Positions 55,578-64,000 of a DNA stretch of 64,000 bases are shown here, one piece after another (the first letter of the stretch is position 1; every line of letters begins with the position of its first letter). Below the pieces are notes generated by a model that saw only the letters and a list, made by a program, of their open reading frames with translations, was not told the origin of the DNA and ran no database searches. Source of the stretch: Choristoneura fumiferana (taxonomy: Eukaryota; Arthropoda; Insecta; Lepidoptera; Tortricidae); the NCBI RefSeq assembly GCF_025370935.1, contig NC_133497.1, positions 8,109,302 to 8,173,301 on the forward strand, written 5' to 3'. A program made the position numbers and the translations under genes.

Positions 55578-56686
55578 TCAATGTCCAACGTAAGGATTGT
55601 CATATGGAACCATCATGGGCGGCTGCACATTCTTGTGCATTCGCGCAAAATGCGCTCGCATTATCTTCTTCGTAGTAAATGCTTTATCACAAGCGTCACA
55701 TTTGAAATTCTTCTCTCCACTATGCTTGTACATATGGTTCTTCAGTCTATTGCTGTTGAAAGCTTTCCAGCCACAGACGCCGCAAATATGGTTCCTGACT
55801 TTGAGATGCGTGTCCCGTAAGTGGGTCATCATCATGCTACGGAAGACGAAAGTCTTCGGGCAGTGGAGGCACTTCACTTCTTGGCGATTCTTGTGTTCAG
55901 TAGCCATGTGACGCGAACGTTTGTAATGGCTCTGAAATGTGAGAGAACAGACCAAACATTTGTGCTTCTTTTCAATGTCATGATGGTTTTTCTGGTGCGT
56001 TTTCAATTTGGAGCGCGTTTCGAATTTCTCTCCGCACTCCGGGCAAAGTAGACCAGTGTTCTCGTGAACTGTTTTTATATGTAGACGTAGTAAGTTAGCG
56101 TCTTTGAAATGCTGGCCGCAAATATCACACAGTATTGCTGATGTTCCTTTATGGTCTTTGTTTGTATGGTGTAAGAGTGGACCGAATGTGTAGAAGCTTG
56201 CGCCGCACGCAAGGCAATTGACCGTAAAATTATCCAATTTAAAAGCAACCATGCAAATCCCAACGTCTTTGTTGTACACCACTCCATGTTTTCCTACCAA
56301 ATGGTCTATCAAATCATAGAGATCATTGACGTTGTCAGGGCATAGTTTGCAGTGTAAATTGGAGATGTCTACGTAGACGACTGGCTCCCAGAAATTGCTC
56401 ATGGCTTGCTCTTTAATTTCGTCTCCCGTGTGGACTTGTTGGTGGTTCTTTAAGTCCGAAGCTTCCTGGAATATGTCGTAACAGTAGAAGCATCTGTATG
56501 AGCTTTTGAGCCATCTGAACGGCATGACGGTGGACTTGACGAGGACCTGAACAACATTGTTCCTCATTATCTTCCGCTTCTCTTTAGGGGAGAGCGTTTT
56601 GTTCGCTCGAGGCGTGGATTCCTCCTCGCTTTGCGATTCTGAGTCCTTGTCTGGCACTGACCGTTTCTGGCCACCTCTAGTTTCGC
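55578..56686 (-). CDS. C2H2 zinc-finger exon ZF4 (nine fingers)
   Basis: Acceptor AATTTCAG at 56,687; the exon opens GC GAA ACT AGA and has a longer acidic then basic lead-in (DKDSESQSEEESTPRANKTL). VQVLVKSTVMPFRWLKSSYR then CFYC starts the finger part. Nine fingers: CFYC, CKLC, CLAC, CDIC, CPEC, CLVC, CLHC, CGVC and CDAC. The third is introduced by MVAFKLDNFTVNCLACGASF. It lacks the tenth finger of ZF2/3/5/6 and ends VQPPMMVPYDNPYVGH at 55,578. Confidence 0.9.
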
Positions 56687-58153
56687 CTGAAATTAAAATT
56701 GGTCGTGCTTTATATTGCGGTTGTCATGTTTAAGTCCTAGAGGTAGCCAGATTGTCATGCATGCCATTAATAATGGTAGTTTTTGTATTGTTTTAATATG
56801 AAATTTTCTAAACTGAACCCACGCCGAAATTATCCGTAACTATGAACCTTTTTGTTTCAATTTATAAATAAATCTATATAACCATAAATGAGTCTAATGA
56901 AGGAGGTGATAGCTCAAAGTAGTTTTACCGAAATTGGTGAAGGTAAGGAAAAAAAACAAATTATGGAAAATCAGTTTAATATCACAAAAATAAATAACGT
57001 ATCATCTACGTACCTACACAAGTTACTGTTTAAGAAAAAATAAATAACAATTTACAAACAAATATTAACTAAATGTTGTTTTATCAACTTTTTTGCTAAA
57101 CTGAGTGCATAAACAAAATATCTACAATAGTGTCACAGGGCTTAAAATATCGGACAAAATAAAGAAAACAAACAGTGAATATTTGAGATCCGGTTAAATG
57201 TGAACTCTGGAAGATATATATTTATTTAATGAAGCTATACTGTAGGTACTTATTAATTATAATTAAATGAGTTGGTAAAATCGATAAATGACTTAATTGG
57301 GAATAAGTTAAATCACATAAAAAGGAGAGAGCTGTACGAGTAAGTAGATAATTTTTACAGGTTTTATTTATACTAATAAATATGCGGAAAGCGGGCGAAC
57401 GTCTTCAAAGCAGGTTTTTTATTTAGCACAGGTATTTTATTTTTCATTTACAGGTTTATTTTTTGCACCGTAAAAACTTGAAAAAAAAAATTTAGACTGG
57501 TCGAAGTGTAGACATTTGCTACGCGTGTAACATCTAATTTAATTAGCCTTAGGGCCACGGTTAGTTTAGATCTACTTGTTTGGTCTACGTGTACGATTAG
57601 GCAATTGAAATAAAATTCTGAGATTTCGCCAAAACTCCATGGAGATTCCTAAAAATTACATCGTGAATTCCACTAACGTAGCATAGAAATGAATCCGCAC
57701 TAAATTTCATGTCCGTAATCCTTGTCCCTAATTTAACGCGCTAAGGTTACATTAGAAAAGTTTATACAGTCATTTCAAGTTCATTAACATTCCGTGCAAC
57801 TTAAAAAAAAAGATAGATATAGATATAAGGTGAATTCTACAATTTTTCACGTAATTTTGTTCAACATTTAGATTTCAAAATTCCGAGTTGAATATTTCTA
57901 ATGTGTTTTGAAAAAGATTAAATTTTGGGAAAGCATGCAATTAGAGAAAAATAAACATTCTTTCAAATTTTACGTTTTAAAAAAATACTTTATATTGGAA
58001 ATATGAACTATTTAGGAATTTACTTTTATTGAGCACGCGTACGGGTACGTCTTTCTTGAGAGTGTAGATTTTGAGGAACGTATACCTTTTGAGAAACGTC
58101 ACATTTCAAGAGTGTGTACCTACAATCCTAAGCCCTAGGAGTCTTTATGTAAT
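56687..58153. other. Spacer between ZF4 and ZF5
   Basis: AT-rich, with no coding exon or repeat family recognised. AATAAA on the minus strand at 58,025-58,030 lies about 125 bp after the ZF5 stop. Confidence 0.5.
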
Positions 58154-59238
58154 TTAAATGTAATTGGAATAATAATGGGACTCTTTCTCATGTTTGTCCA
58201 GCGTTTCAAGATCCGTAAATCCCTTGCGGCACCAGCGGCATACTCGGCCGAAACTGCCAGTGTGCACCTTCATATGCGCCCTCAAATTACTAGATCTCCC
58301 GAATAAACGGGCACAGATACTACAGGCATAATCCCTCTCTCCAAAATGCTTCCGCTTATGCAATTTTATCATCCATTTAATAGGTGTCTTGTAGTCGCAT
58401 AGATCACATTCGTAACGCACGTCAGAATGCAAGGACTGGACGTGCATCAGCATTGCTCCTTTAGTAGTGCATATCTTGGGACATTGCTCGCACTTGATGC
58501 GATATTTCTCAACGTTATGCACTTTTCCTAAATGAACTTTGACTTGATAGTCGTTTTCGAACACAGCGCTGCAAAGATTACATTCATGGGTTTTCACACG
58601 CCCGTGTATGCGTTCCTTGTGTCTTTCCAATTTGTGGACTGCATCGAATAATTTTCCGCAATTCTTGCATTTATGACCGACGTGGCTTTTGTTAATATGT
58701 CTGGACAAGCGGATTTTGTCTATAAAGCTGAGACCGCATATTTGGCATATGGACGAGTGCACCATATGCTCTTTGTACATATGGACTACCATTGAAGGGA
58801 AGTTGTCGTATCTGCTCACGCAGAGGACGCACTGCATCAGATCCTTGTTCAAGACGAAGGGAAATACGCAGACTCCAGCGGAGTTATCGTATAATTCTCC
58901 GTGTATTGAGATTATATGAGCTATTAGTTCCTCTATACTCGCTAGAGGCTCAGAGCATTGTTTGCAAGCGAGTCCTGTGACATCTATTTTAACCGGTACG
59001 TTTTTAGACACAATCTTTGTAACAAACGCCTCTAGGTCGACGGAGTCGTGTTTTGATGTCGTGTGCTCCTTGAGAGTGTCGCAGTCTCTCATAGGTTTGG
59101 AGCAGTAGAAGCAACTGAAGCCTTTAGTATTCCATTGGAAGGGCATGACGTTTCCGTAGCGAAGCACGTACAGTATGTTCTTCCGGACTGTACCCAGTCG
59201 CTCCAAGTATGTCTCTTCTTCCTTCTTTCTCTTGGTCC
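58154..59238 (-). CDS. C2H2 zinc-finger exon ZF5 (ten fingers)
   Basis: Acceptor TCTTTCCAG at 59,239; the exon opens GG ACC AAG AGA and reads TKRKKEEETYLERLGTVRKN, ILYVLRYGNVMPFQWNTKGF and SCFYC. Ten fingers: CFYC, CKQC, CVLC, CQIC, CKNC, CNLC, CEQC, CDLC, CSIC and CRWC. CVFPFVLNKDLMQCVLCVSR precedes finger 3. ERDYACSICARLFGRSSNLR is the most canonical finger. It ends KESHYYSNYI at 58,154. The shared lead-in with ZF6 and ZF7 (L.YGNV.PF.W) groups these three. Confidence 0.9.
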
Positions 59239-59321
59239 CTGGAAAGAGAATACCGTTTTACGCTTCCGTCTACACGCTAATAATACAGTGGAATAAAATG
59301 TGGCAATGTTATCGAAGCTTA

Positions 59322-59327
59322 TTTATT
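59322..59327 (-). terminator. Poly(A) signal after ZF6
   Basis: AATAAA on the minus strand 36 bp beyond the ZF6 stop; another at 59,350-59,355. The gap to the ZF5 acceptor is only about 120 bp, so ZF5 and ZF6 leave no room for separate 5' coding exons of ZF5 there. Confidence 0.55.
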
Positions 59328-59362
59328 TCAGTAACTAATTCTACAGAACTTTATTTACATTT

Positions 59363-60585
59363 TTACAAGGTTTGGATCGTTTCCTGTACGATGTATTGAC
59401 CGGCCACTTCTGCTCCTTCCAATTCGTCGTTTATGAACTCCATCTGAACGACTTCTATTTCTTCTTGTGTTTTTTCGAGCGTAGTGTAGCCGTGATGCAT
59501 AGTCTTCATATGCATAGACAAATTGGTGTGGTACCCGAAAACTTTCTTGCAAAGCGTGCAACTGTAAGCTTTTTTGCCTGTATGCAACACCGAGTGGGAA
59601 TTCAAGTTGCTCTTTTTGGAGAACTTCTTTCCGCAGACCGAGCATATGAAGGATTTTTCGCCGCTATGCTTCAGCATGTGTAACTTCACGTCGTAAGGTC
59701 CGAAGAATTTCTCTCCGCATACTTCGCATTCTACGTTTCTCTCTCGCAAATGGACCCTCCGCATATGCCGAGACATGATACTCTCTTGCGGGAACACTTT
59801 AGTGCAAAACTGGCACTTTATTTTTAATTCTTCGACTCCATGCACGTTGGCCAAATGAAGTTTCTTGAAGTAAGGACTTTTGAAAGTTTCCGGACAGTGA
59901 GGGCACTTGAGCAAGTTAGCCATGTGGACGTTTTTTTCGTGAATTATCTTTTTGGAGAGCGTCGTCAGCTTGACATCGCAATAGTCGCACTTATATTCTC
60001 TGTGGTAGTACCTGTGGTGCATCTTCAAATGGTTCTCCCCTTGGAAGCTAGTGCCACACACGTCACATATATACTCGTGAGCCAAGTGGTACTTATTTGC
60101 ATGGCGTAGGAGGTATTCGAAGAAGACAAACTTCATTTTGCAGGTAGGGCAAGTTGGGTTGTCCTTGTCTAACTGGAAGGGTAAGAGGCAGTTGGAGACG
60201 TTGACATCGTATTCCGCGTCGTGTGCTATAATAAGATGTGTAATCAGCTGTTCCAAGTCGGGAACAGGTTTAGGGCACAGCTTACAAGAGATGCCGGTGA
60301 CGTCGATTTTGATGGCAGCATCTTTGTTCCGGTTGTCTTTTGTTCTATCGAACACAGCAAGCTCTAGATTTGCGAACTGGTGGACTTTGGCGGTGTGTTC
60401 GCGTAAAATTTCTGGGTTTTTCATTGGTTCGGTGCAGTAGAAGCACCTGTATTTCCCTTTGAACCACAGGAAGGGAGTCACGTTCCCGTACTGAAGCACG
60501 TATTCGACATTGCGACGTTTTATCAATTGCTTACGTTTGATTTCCAGTTTCTTATTTTTATCCTCCAATGTACTGACTTTTGCAC
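59363..60585 (-). CDS. C2H2 zinc-finger exon ZF6 (ten fingers)
   Basis: The frame stays open to 60,658, but a good acceptor (CGTTTCTTTACAG) at 60,586 fits the family pattern, opening GT GCA AAA GTC. It reads AKVSTLEDKNKKLEIKRKQL, IKRRNVEYVLQYGNVTPFLW and YRCFYC. Ten fingers: CFYC, CKLC, CPTC, CDVC, CDYC, CPHC, CQFC, CEVC, CSVC and CTLC. CLLPFQLDKDNPTCPTCKMK holds finger 3. GEKSFICSVCGKKFSKKSNL and a Gly-Lys linker are near-canonical. The C-terminus is acidic (EKTQEEIEVVQMEFINDELE). If the ATG at 60,658 were the real start, the gene would be single-exon; the conserved acceptor argues against it. Only about 125 bp separate its stop from the ZF5 acceptor. Confidence 0.88.
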
Positions 60586-61759
60586 CTGTAAAGAAACGGT
60601 TGTGTTTAGCTACTGGTTTGTCCTGTGCCGAGCGAACCTCGTTACGTAGGTAGTTCATTGGCTCTTTGTTATGCGGACAATATAAAATAGATAAGGAAGC
60701 TGAATTTATTTTGACTGAGCATATAAGATTTTAAATGATTCACGGGGAAACATATTCTGAATGGTGTACACCACAATTATCTTTAATAAGCTCGTGATAT
60801 TTCTACGAAACTACTAGCGAAAGTGCACGCAGTCGTCGCGTTAGAAGGAGGGATGACCGAGCGCGGTCTACACAAGATTAATAATATCCATTCTCGGTAC
60901 TTCCAGTCTACCTGTGATCATGATGCGTCAAAATATCCGAAGCTCATAAAGGTAGGTAAGTTTGTTTTTAAAATATGACGAGTATAATGTGATAGAAAAC
61001 ATCTACCTACTTTTCTTATCAGTCAAAAAGTCATGACTTGCCGCGCTGCGCAATATTATACCGCACCAGGGGTTTATTTTGTTTTGTAGAGACAACTTTG
61101 AGATTTTTTTCCTATCGAAAGAACTACAAGTAATCGTGTTCCTACAGTGTATGGTTTTATTTATAGAGTAATTCTTCAAATAACTTAGATTTGAGTTTAA
61201 AAACTTAGCTTTACTAGTAATTATACAGCAAGGGATTAACTGAATACAATAAATGCGCTAAAAACTCGTCCCGCAAGAAAATTGAAAACCGAACTTTCAT
61301 ATCCTAAGGTAGGTATAAATAAATTCACAAAAGCAACAGTTCTTCCAAGAACAACAAGCACTCGAGAGGTATTCAAGACAATGTGAAATTTTAACAATAA
61401 TGAATTAGTAGATAACCCAACCTAATCCTCAGTTGATACAAATAAACAATATAAATAATGGTTAACGGTTACTTTTTCAAAATTTGTATTAATTACATCG
61501 TATAGGTAGTGCCACGAGAGTTAAAGTGAATGATTCCACACAGACTCTACATGAAGAAATGTACAAAATAAGAAAGAATAAATGAAATGAATGTCAAACT
61601 CCTGATGTCATTACATGACATGTTCTTGTGTGCGTGACCTCAACTCTGGTGGCACTACATATACCAAAAACTCTGTAACTAATGAAGTACCTATTGATGT
61701 TATTATGTTATTAAGCTATATTTACATACTAACAATTTCACTTGATTTGGGACATTTCT
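60586..61759. other. Spacer between ZF6 and ZF7
   Basis: No coding exon or repeat family recognised on either strand. Confidence 0.45.
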
Positions 61760-62770
61760 TTACAAGATCGTCACTATGAACCTTTCTGATGTGCGCCCTA
61801 GTGTATTCTTTCTTTGGTAGGATCTCTCACACATATTGCACGTACACACTTGTCCTCCCAAGTGCTTTACCATATGGTTCTCCAAACGATAATTGTTAAA
61901 GAATTCGTCCCCACAAATACTACAAGCAACGTTCTTCTCTTGGTCGTGAACGCGCCTGATGTGTACAGACATGTTACTCTTCAAATCGAATATCCTTCCG
62001 CAATAGCGACATTGGTAGCTACACTGTTTGGCACCATGGACTGTTTCCAAAGGCTTCCTCAAATAATACTTGCTTTTGCAAACTTTGCCGCACTCCGGGC
62101 AAGCCCGCTGGTCTGTTAAGTGTACAGTTTTCTTGTGATGGTACCGTCTCGATGCAGATTTAAACTCGGAGCCGCATATATCACAAGGATACCCATCTTC
62201 TTTGTGGTAGTCGTTAAAATGGGCTACTAAAGCCATCTTTCGGTGGAAGGACTTTCCGCAAACCGTGCAGTTGTAATTTTGATCGACGTGGTGTTTAAGT
62301 GCGTGACGCAGGAGGTACTCAAAATAGTTGAACTTCATACCGCAGGATGAACATTTGTGTTTTTCTTTGCCCAGCTCAAATGAGAAGAGGCGGTCTTTGA
62401 TAGAGGTATCGTAGCCCGCTTGGTGCACGCCGTTTAGGTGGGTGATCAGATCAGGTACATCAGCGATGGTAGCAGGGCAGAGTTTACAAGAGATATCTTT
62501 GACATCTAATTTGACGGGTACTTCACACTTCTTCACGGAGGATAGTATCGATATCTACGAACTGGTGCATTTCAGCGACATGGTCGCACAAAGGCTCTGT
62601 ATTCATGGCCAGTGCTTTGCAATAGAAGCGGAGGTATGTATGGAAGCGTGACCACATGAAAGGCATTACGTTGCCGTATTGTAGTATGATGCGGATATTC
62701 CTTCGTATCAAGCTGAGCTTGTGTCGGTCCTGAGCGGTTCTCTCTGATTTTCCCCTATCCTTAGGCTTAT
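61760..62770 (-). pseudogene. Decayed C2H2 zinc-finger exon ZF7 (two frameshifts, lost ligands)
   Basis: The exon opens at a good acceptor (TTTCTTTGCAG, 62,771) with AT AAG CCT AAG and reads to RNIRIILQYGNVMPFMWSRF. The first finger has RFYC where all relatives have CFYC, so one zinc ligand is gone. The frame then ends in TGA at 62,523-62,525 (ILREEV stop) and the homology continues in another frame from KKCEVPVKLDVKDISCKLCP. Nine finger positions can be counted in all. The sixth has LRKPLETVHG where relatives have KKLHLATVHG, losing a His. Near the end the frame shifts again: the annotated-frame end RTSERFIVTIL replaces the expected helix, while another frame gives AHIRKVHSDDL. I do not give a repaired protein. 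Sequencing indels could explain the shifts but not the lost ligands. Confidence 0.82.
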
Positions 62771-63565
62771 CTGCAAAGAAACGAGGGTTGCTTTTATTGT
62801 AGCCTTATCCTGAAATCCGAAAGGTAAATGTTTCTTCCGTGAATTTGATTATTCCTAATTCCTAACCAAGGAATTGAAAGCAAGTAAACGTTTTTTTATA
62901 TGGTTAAATACGGCGTTAAACAAAATATCACAATACACTATTTCTTTTGCATTTGAAGGTCCTATTCGGAGCAGGAGATGATATAGGTGTATCTTGAAGC
63001 GCATTGTTTTAAGATTTATATTGTCTCTTCACTATATACGCGGGAAGAAAATCAGCAACTTAACAAAACTCTCAGTACCTAGGTACTTCTTTTCTGCTGA
63101 TTGCAATCAATCAAGCAATCTTTGTACTTTTGGCTCTCATGTCTTTGTCACCTTGACTGAAGAGTAATGAAGATTAGTATGTACCTACCCATTTTCATCA
63201 TCAACCTGTAAGTCTGGTTTAGTTGAAACACATAGGTCGCCAAAAATAGCATTTGATAAAAAATAAGCATTGTTGGCCCCTACTTATGTATTTTAAATCT
63301 TGAGAATAAAAATAAAACAATTAAAAACAATACTGTAATATGTAATAACTAATTATTCATGTAAATTCAAATTACAATTGACGACTTTGGTAATGAAAAA
63401 AGTAATTTAATGAAGCACAAAGCTCTCTAATTGACGAATAATAGTAGCTAATTTCATGTCACCCGAAAGACGTCCACTGCTGGACATAGGCCTCCAAATA
63501 ATTTGATTAGCATCAACTGCCTGTACTAAACAGACGTTCTTTAAATTCGATGGCTCCAAATCATC
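62771..63565. other. Spacer between ZF7 and ZF8
   Basis: No coding exon recognised. A short word AAGACGTCCACTGCTGGACA then TAGGCCTCC at about 63,468-63,496 is a common moth retroelement scrap. Confidence 0.5.
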
Positions 63566-64000
63566 TTATGATATCTTTATTCGTCCGTTCTTGTGTCTCT
63601 TGATGTGCTCCTTAAGCGTAGACTTCCTCAGATACGATTTGCCACACACATCGCAAGTAAAACCTGTTCCGCCGGTATGCTTTACCATATGCGCGTCCAA
63701 ATGAGCCTTGTTAAAGAATCTGTACCCACACACATCACAAGCCACGTTCCTCTCTTTGTAATGGACACGCCTGACGTGCGCTGCCATTATCCCTTTCTGA
63801 GGAAACATTTTCCCACAGTGGGGGCATTCGCTTCTGCACTCTTCGACTCCATGAACTGTAGCCAAGTGTAATTTCTTATAATAATTGCTTTTGCAGAATT
63901 CATCGCATTGCGGACACTTTAAATGATCGATCAAATGCATAGTTTTCTTGTGGTTGTACCGTTTTGGCGCGGAATCACACCGCAATCCACATATTTCACA
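63566..64000 (-). CDS. C2H2 zinc-finger exon ZF8, C-terminal part (runs off the window)
   Basis: The frame is open to the window edge: CEICGLRCDSAPKRYNHKKT is visible at 63,940-64,000. Five finger positions remain (CEIC, CPQC, CPHC, CDVC, CDVC), ending EHIKRHKNGRIKIS and a stop at 63,566. It is closest to ZF7: KKT[V/M]HL.D and C.[E/Q]C...CKS.YY match, as do ER/KERNVACD[V]CG-type words. It is intact where ZF7 is broken. Its lead-in and start lie beyond 64,000. Confidence 0.88.
   Translation of the reverse strand, partial: CEICGLRCDSAPKRYNHKKTMHLIDHLKCPQCDEFCKSNYYKKLHLATVHGVEECRSECPHCGKMFPQKGIMAAHVRRVHYKERNVACDVCGYRFFNKAHLDAHMVKHTGGTGFTCDVCGKSYLRKSTLKEHIKRHKNGRIKIS

Noticed and set aside
1..64000. 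CRISPR array, rRNA or prokaryotic operon signals
   Set aside because: No spaced perfect repeats, no rRNA-like sequence, and all recognised genes are spliced.

Overview
The window looks like lepidopteran (moth or butterfly) nuclear DNA. It carries a hemolin gene, a lineage marker of Lepidoptera, insect-style short-exon genes, abundant tRNA-derived SINEs, LINE tails and MITEs typical of moth genomes, and many short TTAGG-like runs. There are no bacterial-type operons. All gene structures below were joined by hand from splice sites and reading frames; no alignment or transcript data were available.

Layout. (1) 1-9.7 kb, minus strand: the first nine coding exons of an exportin-7/RanBP16 homologue (372 codons), running off the left edge. 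Its ninth exon has an in-frame TAG where the family has leucine. Introns hold MITEs and fossil LINE fragments. (2) 10.2-18.6 kb, plus strand: an unrecognised locus starting head-to-head with exportin-7. A short presequence-like first exon, a 162-nt cassette exon and three long terminal exons (A, B, C) all share one splice phase, so they could make several proteins from one promoter. Exons A and B are paralogues; A has a Cys-Pro-rich tract. An almost identical intronic element upstream of A and of B is complementary to the 3' splice site that follows it. (3) 18.7-29.7 kb: no gene recognised; transposon-rich. (4) 29.7-35.3 kb, plus: a complete hemolin gene (415 aa, four Ig domains). (5) 35.9-41.1 kb, plus: a complete TEX261/SVP26-type gene (200 aa). 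(6) 41.1-49.0 kb: no gene recognised; dense foldback elements and nested MITEs. (7) 49.0-64.0 kb, minus: eight tandem C2H2 zinc-finger exons of one family, the last cut by the window edge and one (61.8-62.8 kb) broken. In the seven whose start is visible, the exon begins with the same intron phase. No 5' coding exons were found between them, so they may be alternative terminal exons of one gene whose start lies beyond 64 kb, or tandem genes with unrecognised first exons.

The strongest unusual signals are the two loci built from phase-compatible alternative last exons, the intronic element that can pair with the splice acceptors of exons A and B, the stop codon in exportin-7, the decayed zinc-finger copy, and a set of foldback repeats with arms made of a degenerate ~15-bp unit. 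The housekeeping and immune genes (exportin-7, TEX261, hemolin) are unrelated in function and appear simply to be neighbours.
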